DNA of 10,670 nucleotides. Source: an uncultured Anaerosporobacter sp. (GTDB taxonomy: Bacteria; Bacillota; Clostridia; Lachnospirales; Lachnospiraceae). A program made the translations under genes and the position numbers. Numbering within the stretch: position 1 is the stretch's first letter; every line of letters starts with the position of its first letter. This document shows, one piece after another, positions 1-7,177 of the stretch. Location: NCBI GenBank assembly GCA_945787925.1, contig CALZJY010000036.1:1-10670 (forward strand), in the 5' to 3' direction. The notes beneath the pieces were generated by a model. The model was not told where the DNA came from, did not search any database, and worked only from the letters and a program-made list of their open reading frames with translations.

Positions 1-1168
1 CTTTGATTAAGGCATCCATTTCTTCTTCTTTCATGAATTTTGCGAAGCTGGATTTGATTGTTCCATCTGCTTGGATTGCTACGTATGCAAGACCTTTTGC
101 ACCGTAAGTCTTAGCAAAATCAACTAATGCATCGATTTTCTTTCTTGGCATAGCGCCTTGGCCTTCTGCGTTGATACCACGAACAGAACCACCGTTTTCT
201 AATGCACCTTTGAATACTACGAATTCGCAGTCTTTTACTACGTCAGAAACATCTTTTAATTCCATACCGAAACGAAGATCTGGCTTATCGGAACCGAAAC
301 GGTCCATTGCTTCTTGCCAAGTCATTCTTTGGATTGGTAATTGAACGTCTACGTTTAAGATTTCTTTGAATACTTTTTGTAATAAACGTTCGTTTACATC
401 AAGTACATCTTCCACATCTACGAAAGATAATTCCATATCGATTTGTGTAAACTCTGGTTGGCGGTCTGCACGTAAATCTTCATCACGGAAACATCTTGCG
501 ATTTGGAAGTAACGGTCATATCCAGAACACATTAATAACTGTTTGAATAACTGTGGAGATTGTGGAAGTGCATAGAAACTTCCTGGGTGTACACGGCTTG
601 GTACGATGTAATCTCTAGCGCCTTCTGGAGTAGATTTGATTAGCATTGGAGTTTCGATTTCTAAGAATCCTTCTTCTGCTAAGAATTGACGTACTAATGT
701 AGCAACTCTACTTCTCATGATTAAGTTTCTTTGAAGATCTGGTCTTCTAAGGTCAAGGTAACGATATTTTAAACGTAAATCGTCTTTTGTCTTAGAGTTT
801 TCTTCGATTGGGAATGGTGGTGTATCGGATTCTGAAAGGATACGAAGGTCGTTTGCACGTACTTCGATATCACCTGTTTTTAAGTTTTCGTTTGTTGCAC
901 CAGAACGAGCAGTTACTGTACCAGTTACTGCAACTACGAATTCACTTCTTAGCTTACCAGCTTTTTCGAATACTTCTGCGGATACTTCGCTTTCTTCGAA
1001 GATTACTTGGATGATACCAGAACGATCTCTTAAATCTAAGAATACTAGTCCACCTTTGTTACGGTTCTTTTGAACCCATCCCATTAACGTAACTTCTTTA
1101 CCGATTTCAGCAGATGTTACTTCTGTACATCTATGGCTTCTGTGTAAGCCCTTCATTGATTCTGCCAT
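1..1168 (-). CDS. aspS: Aspartyl-tRNA synthetase, 3' end cut by window edge
   Basis: This class II aminoacyl-tRNA synthetase charges tRNA-Asp with aspartate in the cytoplasm. The frame is open from an ATG at 1168 to the window edge and gives 389 residues of the usual roughly 590. An OB-fold anticodon-binding domain occupies about residues 1-110 (WVQKNRNKGG at 31-40, then LDLRDRSG). The catalytic core follows, with motif 1 around 152-176 and motif 2 at 225-242 (RCFRDEDLRADRQPEFTQ). FGSDKPDLRFGM (291-302) marks the entry to the GAD insertion typical of bacterial AspRS, and the window ends inside that insertion, so motif 3 is outside. AAAGGAG at 1177-1183 sits 8 bases before the ATG. The gene starts 31 bp after hisS with no terminator, so the two are co-transcribed. 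Phe is TTC in every case I read in the first 180 codons, which fits high expression. Identity is very secure; the incompleteness is due only to the window. Confidence 0.97.
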   Translation of the reverse strand, partial: MAESMKGLHRSHRCTEVTSAEIGKEVTLMGWVQKNRNKGGLVFLDLRDRSGIIQVIFEESEVSAEVFEKAGKLRSEFVVAVTGTVTARSGATNENLKTGDIEVRANDLRILSESDTPPFPIEENSKTKDDLRLKYRYLDLRRPDLQRNLIMRSRVATLVRQFLAEEGFLEIETPMLIKSTPEGARDYIVPSRVHPGSFYALPQSPQLFKQLLMCSGYDRYFQIARCFRDEDLRADRQPEFTQIDMELSFVDVEDVLDVNERLLQKVFKEILNVDVQLPIQRMTWQEAMDRFGSDKPDLRFGMELKDVSDVVKDCEFVVFKGALENGGSVRGINAEGQGAMPRKKIDALVDFAKTYGAKGLAYVAIQADGTIKSSFAKFMKEEEMDALIK

Positions 1169-1199
1169 TACAGACTCTCCTTTAATTCCAAAATATTTA

Positions 1200-2447
1200 T
1201 TATTTACCGAAATAATTTACAATTTCGTCAATAGACACTTCTACTTGTTCATGTGTTTCCATGTTTTTGATCATTGCTTTATTGGATGCAATCTCATCTG
1301 CGCCTAAGATTACTGTGTTTAATGCACCAATCTTGTTTGCATATTTCATTTGCGCTTTTACGCTTCGGTCAAGGTAATCTGTTTCTACAACGATTCCTTG
1401 GTGGCGAAGATCTGTAACAATCTTATACGCTTTTGCCTTTGCTTCTTTGCCTAAGATACCAACATATAATTGTGGTTTTGGTTCTGCTTCTAATTCTACG
1501 CCTTCTTGTTCTAAGAAGTAGATGATTCTTTCAAGACCCATACCAAACCCAACGCTTGGGATGTCTTGTTTTCCATCGATTTCTTTTACAAGTCCGTCAT
1601 AACGGCCACCACCACATAATGTGAAGCCATCTTTATTTACGAATTCGAATACAGTCTTTGTATAGTAATCAAGACCACGAACGATTCCTGTGTCAACTTC
1701 GAATGGAATGTTAAGCTCAGTTAGTAATGCTTGTAATTCTTCGAAATGTTCTCTACATTCATCATCTAAGTATTCTACCGTTCTTGGAGCATCTTTTACG
1801 ATTTCCTTACATGCTGGATTTTTACAGTCGATGACACGTAATGGGTTCTTTTCCATACGTTCAAGACATGTTCCACATAAGCATGCTTTGTGTTCGTTTA
1901 AATATGCTTGTAATGCTTCGTTATAAGCTTTACGGCAAGTTGGACATCCGATAGAGTTGATGTGTAATTTTGCATCGCTTAAGCCTAATTCTTTGATTAA
2001 TGTAGTGATTAATGTGATTAATTCTACTTCTGCAAGAGGGCTCTTGCTTCCTACGAATTCTACGCCGAATTGGTGATGTTGACGAAGACGTCCGCTTTGT
2101 GGTTGTTCATAACGGAATGCCGGTGTCACATAGAATAATTTTGTAGGTTGTGCTTCTGCATATAGGCTGTTTTCAAGATAAGCACGGATCGCACCTGCAG
2201 TACCTTCTGGCTTTAATGTAATACTTCTGTTCCCTTTGTCTTCAAATGTATACATTTCTTTTTGAACAACGTCAGTCGTTTCTCCAACACCACGTTGGAA
2301 TAATACTGTATGCTCAAATACAGGAGTGATAATTTCTTTTATGTTATAAGCCTTGCATAAGTTTCTAGCTTTTGCTTCGATAACAGTTCTTTTGTGCATG
2401 TTTGCACCAAACCAATCTTGGGTTCCTTTTGGTCTTTGTGTGATCAT
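1200..2447 (-). CDS. hisS: Histidyl-tRNA synthetase
   Basis: This class II synthetase charges tRNA-His with histidine and acts as a cytoplasmic homodimer. At 415 residues it matches the usual 415-430. The N-terminal RPKGTQDW (5-12) is typical of HisRS. Motif 2 is FRYEQPQSGRLRQHHQFG (111-128). The histidine-specific HisA motif is RGLDYYTKTVFE (257-268), followed by CGGGRYDGL (278-286), and motif 3 is FGMGLERI (301-308). The anticodon-binding alpha/beta domain runs from about 326 to the end. Between the catalytic motifs lies a cysteine-rich insertion (Cys 168, 171, 189, 191, 194, 208, 213) that could bind a metal; this is inference. A strong Shine-Dalgarno site AGGAGGA (2454-2460) lies 6 bases before the ATG. 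The gene follows hemZ by 45 bp and precedes aspS by 31 bp, the classic Firmicutes hisS-aspS pair. No T-box leader fits in the 45 bp upstream. Confidence 0.97.
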   Translation of the reverse strand: MITQRPKGTQDWFGANMHKRTVIEAKARNLCKAYNIKEIITPVFEHTVLFQRGVGETTDVVQKEMYTFEDKGNRSITLKPEGTAGAIRAYLENSLYAEAQPTKLFYVTPAFRYEQPQSGRLRQHHQFGVEFVGSKSPLAEVELITLITTLIKELGLSDAKLHINSIGCPTCRKAYNEALQAYLNEHKACLCGTCLERMEKNPLRVIDCKNPACKEIVKDAPRTVEYLDDECREHFEELQALLTELNIPFEVDTGIVRGLDYYTKTVFEFVNKDGFTLCGGGRYDGLVKEIDGKQDIPSVGFGMGLERIIYFLEQEGVELEAEPKPQLYVGILGKEAKAKAYKIVTDLRHQGIVVETDYLDRSVKAQMKYANKIGALNTVILGADEIASNKAMIKNMETHEQVEVSIDEIVNYFGK

Positions 2448-2492
2448 TTGGATTCCTCCTATTAAAGTAGTATAGTATAGTAAGACAGACGC

Positions 2493-3974
2493 CTAAGTTC
2501 TTGGTTGTCCATCAAAAAATTCTTTTACGATCATACGCTCCTTGCGTTCGATCATTTCATCCACGCGTGTCACGTATTCTTTTACATCTTTCACATTTTC
2601 TACACGTTCAATACGTCCTTCTTCTGGAAATACAAACTTCGAAGATGCGCCTGCACCAAGTGCGATGATTGTCTGCTTTTCTTCCATGATCAAGATGTTA
2701 TAGATACATTCTTTTCCTGGTTTTGCATAGCCTACATTCTCAAGGTTGGCACTCATATTCTTTTGACGATATAGATAGTAAGGAACATATCCTTCTTCTC
2801 TTGCAAAGTCACTCGTAAGAGCAAGCATCTTGCCTGCATCTCCAAACGTTAAGTCTGCATAACGCTCTTTGTAGATGTTTAAGTAGGCAGCACGCTTGAT
2901 TGCTAACGTGTGTACGGTAAGGTTATCTGGGTCCATCGCCTTGATTTCCTCTAACGTATGGGCAACAGAAGCCTCGTCTTCTCCTGGAAGTCCGATGATT
3001 AAGTCCATGTTGATATTGTCATGTCCAATCTCTCTTGCCATCTCATACACGTTTCGAATGTCTTCTACCGTATGCTTCCTTCCAATGACATCAAGCGTTT
3101 CTTGATTCATCGTCTGAGGGTTGATAGAAATTCTAGTTACCCCATACTGCTTCATCAAACGGAGTTTTTCGTATGTGATACTGTCTGGACGGCCTGCTTC
3201 TACTGTAAACTCATGGATGGATGCAAGATCATACGTTTCATTGATCTTAATTAATAAACGCTCTAATTGTGCTTCATTTAAAGAAGTTGGCGTACCTCCA
3301 CCGATATAGATGGTTGTAAGCTTCTTCTCAAGACCGTCAAAACAGCCCTTCGCATAATCAATTTCTTTAAATAAGGCATCTAGATAACTGTCCACATAGT
3401 CTTCATATGCCTTTACGGAAAATGCAGTAAAGGAGCAATACAAGCATCTTGTTGGACAAAATGGAATTCCAATGTAAATACTATATCCATTTTTATAATC
3501 TATCTTGTGTAGAATGTCAAGTTCTCGGCTCGCGATGTCTACACTAAGGTCCGTCTTCTCTTTGGAGCAAAGATATCGTTCTCCAAAATACGACTCGATT
3601 TCTTCTAACGATCGTCCTTCTTCTAACTTGCTAAGTGCTTGTTTCGTTGGACGGATTCCTGTTAACGTTCCCCAAGGAAGAGTAGTTCCTGTGATTTTTG
3701 ATAATCCTTGATATAATAGGATCTTTAACTGATTCTTGTATTCTGCTCGTTCTGCTAACGATGCCTTACAGTCAATCAGTAAGATAGGTATCTCATTTTG
3801 AACAAATGAAATACCTATCTCGTCCTCGTCCATACGGATATCAATTGTTAATGTTACTTCTTCCTCAAACGTATCCTCATTTTTCGTAGAAATCTTTTCT
3901 CCATGGAAAAATGCCATCGTGAGGGCACGAACCTCATATTCAAATTCTTCTCGTGTTCGCTTTATATGAATCAT
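2493..3974 (-). CDS. hemZ: HemZ-type radical SAM protein (coproporphyrinogen III oxidase-like)
   Basis: This is a 493-residue member of the HemN/HemW/HemZ radical SAM family. The [4Fe-4S] cluster and S-adenosylmethionine motif is CPTRCLYC (Cys 173, 177, 180), preceded by IGIPF. The glycine-rich GGGTPT (225-230) is the usual SAM-contacting motif of the family. An extra N-terminal region of about 165 residues before the radical SAM core, containing WGTLTGIRPTK (101-111), distinguishes HemZ from the shorter HemN/HemW. The C-terminal part has NVGYAKPGKEC and GAGASSK. The family name comes from anaerobic oxidation of coproporphyrinogen III, but several members are haem chaperones or of unknown role, and nothing else here belongs to haem synthesis, so the substrate is open. 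The ATG lies 14 bp after the preceding hydrolase gene, with AGAGG 6 bases upstream; it is probably part of the rel operon. The family call is secure, the reaction is not. Confidence 0.9.
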   Translation of the reverse strand: MIHIKRTREEFEYEVRALTMAFFHGEKISTKNEDTFEEEVTLTIDIRMDEDEIGISFVQNEIPILLIDCKASLAERAEYKNQLKILLYQGLSKITGTTLPWGTLTGIRPTKQALSKLEEGRSLEEIESYFGERYLCSKEKTDLSVDIASRELDILHKIDYKNGYSIYIGIPFCPTRCLYCSFTAFSVKAYEDYVDSYLDALFKEIDYAKGCFDGLEKKLTTIYIGGGTPTSLNEAQLERLLIKINETYDLASIHEFTVEAGRPDSITYEKLRLMKQYGVTRISINPQTMNQETLDVIGRKHTVEDIRNVYEMAREIGHDNINMDLIIGLPGEDEASVAHTLEEIKAMDPDNLTVHTLAIKRAAYLNIYKERYADLTFGDAGKMLALTSDFAREEGYVPYYLYRQKNMSANLENVGYAKPGKECIYNILIMEEKQTIIALGAGASSKFVFPEEGRIERVENVKDVKEYVTRVDEMIERKERMIVKEFFDGQPRT

Positions 3975-3988
3975 ATTATTCCTCTATT

Positions 3989-4615
3989 CTATACCTCAGA
4001 GTTATATTTCTTCTCGTAGGCAATGGTTGTCGTGTCATTGTGACCCGGTAACACTTTGATTTCCTCATTTAATACAAATAGACGTTTTCTTACGCTGTCA
4101 AGGAGTGTCTGATAATCTCCTGTTGGGAAATCCGTTCTTCCAATCGTTCTTTGGAACAGCGTATCTCCACTAAATAAGATTCCTTGGTTTTCAAGTAAGT
4201 AACAACATCCACCTTTTGTATGTCCTGGTGTATGGATTACTTTCAATTCCATTCCTGCAAGCGCAAGCACTTCTCCATCCTTTACTAACACATCTGCCTC
4301 AGTACTAACTGATCTTCCTGTAAATGCCATGGATAAGTTTAATTCTGGTGTCTTTAGCAGCTCTTCTTCTGCTTCATGGGCATACAGTTTCGCTCCTGTC
4401 TTTTCACGAAGTTCGTTTGCTGCTGTCATATGATCAAAATGCCCATGGGTAAGAAGGATTGCCTTTAACGAGGCTCCTTCTTTTTCTAGCACTTTGATGA
4501 TTTTGCCTGCATGTTCTGCAGGGTCAATTACGATTGCTTCTTTTGTATCTTCATTAGAAACCACGTAGCAATTCGTTGCTACGGCTCCTAAAACAAGCCG
4601 GTTGATATTTAACAT
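3989..4615 (-). CDS. Metallo-beta-lactamase-fold hydrolase, glyoxalase II-like
   Basis: This 208-residue cytoplasmic protein has the complete metal site of the glyoxalase II branch of the metallo-beta-lactamase fold: THGHFDH (His57, His59, Asp61, His62), HTPGH (His132), FSGDTLF (Asp151) and LPGH (His192). The segment GRTDFPTGD (159-167) is typical of YcbL-type proteins, which are annotated as hydroxyacylglutathione hydrolase-like. It probably binds two metal ions and hydrolyses a thioester or similar ester; the substrate cannot be read from the sequence. It lacks the long C-terminal substrate-binding domain of true glyoxalase II. A longer frame begins with TTG at 4660 inside rel, but ATG 4615 has the strong GGGAGG site (4623-4628) 7 bases upstream and starts directly with the conserved strand, so it is chosen. 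It lies 19 bp after rel and 14 bp before hemZ, consistent with one operon. Confidence 0.9.
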   Translation of the reverse strand: MLNINRLVLGAVATNCYVVSNEDTKEAIVIDPAEHAGKIIKVLEKEGASLKAILLTHGHFDHMTAANELREKTGAKLYAHEAEEELLKTPELNLSMAFTGRSVSTEADVLVKDGEVLALAGMELKVIHTPGHTKGGCCYLLENQGILFSGDTLFQRTIGRTDFPTGDYQTLLDSVRKRLFVLNEEIKVLPGHNDTTTIAYEKKYNSEV

Positions 4616-4622
4616 AGTCTTA

Positions 4623-4628
4623 CCTCCC
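4623..4628 (-). promoter_or_regulatory. Shine-Dalgarno site that fixes the metallo-hydrolase start
   Basis: GGGAGG on the minus strand lies 7 bases before the ATG at 4615 and just after the rel stop codon. It decides in favour of the 208-residue protein over the TTG-initiated 223-residue form that would overlap rel. Confidence 0.85.
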
Positions 4629-4634
4629 GCACTA

Positions 4635-6947
4635 TCAGCCGCTCGTACGTTGGATGTCAAGAACGCTTTCGATGTTTTGTAACTTGCCGATCAGAATCTT
4701 TAACTGGCTCACGCCATATACTTCAAATCCAACCGCAATCGTCGCTGTTCCTTGCTTATTCGTACGAACATTCATACTAGTAACGCTAATTTTATTTTCT
4801 GTAAATACTTTGGATACGTCTAAAAGCACACCATTACGATTGTTTGCAAAAATCTTAAGTTCTGCTACATATAGCTCTTCTTTTGCTTTTTCACGGTTTG
4901 ATGGCATCTGCCACTCTGCTTCAATCAGACGGGCACGGTCTTCTTCCGGAAGATTCATCATATTGATACAATCGGTTCTATGGATGGAAACCCCACGTCC
5001 TCTTGTCACGTAACCAACGATTTCATCTCCTGGTACTGGAGAACAGCATTTACTAAAACGAACGGCAACATCATCAATTCCTCGAACGATGATTCCGCCT
5101 TTTTTCTTCTTCGAAGTAGGTTTGCCTTCTTTTTGTAATTCTCCGATTTCATTTAATACATGAACATCGGTCATTTCCTTCTTCTGTTTCTTCTTATATT
5201 CTTCCTGCAGCTTATTGATGATTTGGCCTTCTTTTAAACCACCATGGCCTAAAGAAGCATATACGCTGTCCCAGTCTTTAAAACCGTATTTTAGCATAAC
5301 CACTTTCATAAACTCAGGTTTCATCAAATCGCTAAGGACGATGCTTCGCTGCTTGCAGTAGATTGTTAAAAGCTCTTTTCCTCGTACGATGTTATCTTCT
5401 TTTAATTGTGCTTTAAACCATTGATTGATCTTGTTTTTCGCTTGTGTCGATTTTACAATCTTTAACCAGTCGCGGCTTGGTCCTTTGGAGTTCTGGCTTG
5501 TTACGATTTCAATACGGTCACCATTTTGGATCTTGTAATCAATCGTTACGAGCTTACCATTTACTCTGGCACCAACCATCTTATTCCCTACCGCACTATG
5601 GATTGCATAGGCAAAATCGATTGGAGTAGAACCATTTGGAAGGGTCTTTACATCCCCAGATGGCGTGAAGGAATATACGCTTTCTGAGAATAAGTCAAGA
5701 TCGCTCTTTAGCAAGCTTAAGAACTCACGGTTATCCGATAAGTCTCTTTGCCATTCCAGAATCTGACGAAGCCATGTAAGCTTAGCTTCTTCATTATCCT
5801 TGGAATTCTTACCATCTTGTGCTTCTTTGTACTTCCAATGGGCCGCGATACCGTATTCTGCCGTACGGTGCATGTCAAAGGTACGAATTTGGATTTCAAA
5901 TGGCTGTCCTTTTGGCCCAATCAATGTCGTATGCAAAGATTGGTACATATTTGGTTTTGGCATCGCAATATAATCTTTGAAACGTCCTGGAATTGGCTTA
6001 TACATCTCATGGATGACACCAAGTGCTGCATAACAATCCTTTACAGAATCCACAATGATTCGTACTGCGAACAAATCATAAATCTGGTCTAATGTCTTAT
6101 TCTGATTTACCATCTTCTTATAGATACTGAAGAAATGTTTCACCCTGCCATAAATGTCTGCATCGATTCCCGCTTTTCCAATATGGAAACGGACATCATC
6201 TACGATTCCGCTGATGAATGCCTCACGTTCTTCTTTCCTGGATGCAATCTTATGAGTCAGCTCATGGTACACGTCTGGCTCTAAATATTTTAATGATAAA
6301 TCGTCTAATTCGATCTTAATTTTGGAAATACCAAGACGTTGTGCGATTGGAGCATAGATGTCCATCGTCTCTCTTGCTTTTTCCTTTTGTTTTGCTGGCT
6401 TCATATATTGAAGCGTTCTCATATTATGAAGCCTGTCGGCCAATTTAATCAGGATAACTCGGATATCCTTTGCCATGGCAAGGAACATCTTACGAAGATT
6501 CTCTGCCTGAATCTCTATCTTATCCGCATCATAGTTTAACTGAGTTAACTTTGTAACCCCGTCTACTAATAATGCAATTTCTGCACTAAATTCCGTTGTA
6601 AGCTCTTCCGTTGTCAACACCGTATCTTCTACTACGTCATGTAACAGACCTGCTACGATTGTTTCCTTATCGAGCTCTAATTCCGCTAAAATAATACCAA
6701 CACATAATGGATGGATAATATACGGTTCACCTGACTTACGCTTTTGATCTTTATGCGCATCTCTTGCGATTTTATATGCCTTTTCGATCATGCTTAAATC
6801 GGCAGATGGATGATATGCCCGGATAATCCTAATTAGTTCCTGATATAGAATTTCAGGATCAGTAAAATCCGCTGGTTGCAGAATTTCCCCAGTTTCGTCA
6901 AACTCATTGCTTACTTTTTGTTTACTTTTTACTTTACTTTTTTCCAT
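4635..6947 (-). CDS. rel: Bifunctional (p)ppGpp synthetase/hydrolase Rel (RSH)
   Basis: This long RelA/SpoT homologue makes and degrades (p)ppGpp, the stringent-response alarmone, and senses uncharged tRNA on the ribosome. From ATG 6947 it has 770 residues. The HD hydrolase domain (about 40-195) is intact, with YIIHP (76-80), HDVVED (103-108) and RLHNMRTL (172-179). The synthetase domain has KHFFSIYKKM (270-279), then GRFKDYIAMPK (321-331) and EIQIRT (351-356). RFKD is the RxKD form seen in bifunctional enzymes rather than the ExDD of synthetase-only RelA. The regulatory half has a TGS domain (about 420-484), a helical region, a Cys-rich segment with CCSPVPGDE (634-642) and a C-terminal ACT domain from about 690. 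An upstream in-frame ATG at 6977 lies upstream of the predicted transcription start and has no ribosome site, so it is rejected. It is probably the first gene of an operon ending in hisS-aspS. It is the sole long RSH of most Firmicutes; the symbol relA is also used. Confidence 0.97.
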   Translation of the reverse strand: MEKSKVKSKQKVSNEFDETGEILQPADFTDPEILYQELIRIIRAYHPSADLSMIEKAYKIARDAHKDQKRKSGEPYIIHPLCVGIILAELELDKETIVAGLLHDVVEDTVLTTEELTTEFSAEIALLVDGVTKLTQLNYDADKIEIQAENLRKMFLAMAKDIRVILIKLADRLHNMRTLQYMKPAKQKEKARETMDIYAPIAQRLGISKIKIELDDLSLKYLEPDVYHELTHKIASRKEEREAFISGIVDDVRFHIGKAGIDADIYGRVKHFFSIYKKMVNQNKTLDQIYDLFAVRIIVDSVKDCYAALGVIHEMYKPIPGRFKDYIAMPKPNMYQSLHTTLIGPKGQPFEIQIRTFDMHRTAEYGIAAHWKYKEAQDGKNSKDNEEAKLTWLRQILEWQRDLSDNREFLSLLKSDLDLFSESVYSFTPSGDVKTLPNGSTPIDFAYAIHSAVGNKMVGARVNGKLVTIDYKIQNGDRIEIVTSQNSKGPSRDWLKIVKSTQAKNKINQWFKAQLKEDNIVRGKELLTIYCKQRSIVLSDLMKPEFMKVVMLKYGFKDWDSVYASLGHGGLKEGQIINKLQEEYKKKQKKEMTDVHVLNEIGELQKEGKPTSKKKKGGIIVRGIDDVAVRFSKCCSPVPGDEIVGYVTRGRGVSIHRTDCINMMNLPEEDRARLIEAEWQMPSNREKAKEELYVAELKIFANNRNGVLLDVSKVFTENKISVTSMNVRTNKQGTATIAVGFEVYGVSQLKILIGKLQNIESVLDIQRTSG

Positions 6948-6951
6948 ACAC

Positions 6952-6959
6952 TCACCACC
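6952..6959 (-). promoter_or_regulatory. Shine-Dalgarno site that fixes the rel start
   Basis: GGTGGTGA differs by one base from the ideal GGAGGTGA and lies 4 bases before ATG 6947 (7 bases measured from GGTGG). The alternative ATG at 6977 is preceded by AT-rich sequence without such a site. Confidence 0.75.
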
Positions 6960-6980
6960 GACTTTTGACTTTATCATTTA

Positions 6981-7009
6981 ATTATAAAGACTTTCTTATA
7001 AAAGGTCAA
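6981..7009 (-). promoter_or_regulatory. Housekeeping sigma-factor promoter for rel
   Basis: On the minus strand a -35 box TTGACC (7004-7009) is separated by exactly 17 bases from a perfect -10 box TATAAT (6981-6986). Transcription should start near 6974-6975, leaving a leader of about 27 bases before ATG 6947. The promoter lies downstream of the apt terminator, so rel and the genes after it appear to be transcribed independently of apt. Functionality is inferred from sequence alone. Confidence 0.8.
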
Positions 7010-7077
7010 ATTATTTATGCGAATAATGTCACTTTTAGTACCTATAACACGCTTAACTATGTATGACATTTCCCATA

Positions 7078-7097
7078 TGTCTCACAAATATGAGACA
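7078..7097. repeat. Hyphenated dyad, 7-bp arms, upstream of the rel promoter
   Basis: TGTCTCA and TGAGACA are perfect inverted arms separated by CAAATA. The dyad lies about 70 bases upstream of the rel -35 box. A second small inverted repeat, GACAT (7065-7069) with ATGTC (7077-7081), shares its right arm with the left arm of this dyad. It could be a DNA-binding site for a dimeric regulator or part of read-through RNA structure. No known operator consensus is recognised. Confidence 0.5.
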
Positions 7098-7118
7098 GCA
7101 CTATACCACTATATTGTA

Positions 7119-7162
7119 TTCAAAAAAAAGGGGATGTTACAAACATTCCCCTTTTTTTTGAA
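7119..7162 (-). terminator. Strong intrinsic terminator after apt
   Basis: The stem pairs 7119-7138 with 7142-7162 around a 3-base loop (7139-7141). It has a GGGG/CCCC core flanked by runs of eight A and eight T, with a single unpaired base near the loop. On the minus strand the hairpin core is followed by eight T, as needed for intrinsic termination, and it begins 15 bases after the apt stop codon. The A/T symmetry means it could also terminate transcription from the other direction. It separates the apt transcript from the rel operon. Confidence 0.9.
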
Positions 7163-7177
7163 TCTATACGTATTTGA

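Noticed and set aside
4654..5013. Open plus-strand frame of 119 codons opposite rel
   Set aside because: It is antisense to a firmly identified gene, has no ribosome site or recognisable domain, and reads as a shadow frame.
5748..6092. Open plus-strand frame of 114 codons opposite the Rel synthetase domain
   Set aside because: It lies wholly antisense to conserved rel coding sequence, and its composition follows from the rel codons on the other strand.
6978..7118. Riboswitch, T-box or small RNA in the leader before rel
   Set aside because: The strong rel promoter lies at the downstream end of this gap, leaving only a roughly 27-base leader. No T-box signature or anti-terminator/terminator pair is seen, only the short dyads reported.
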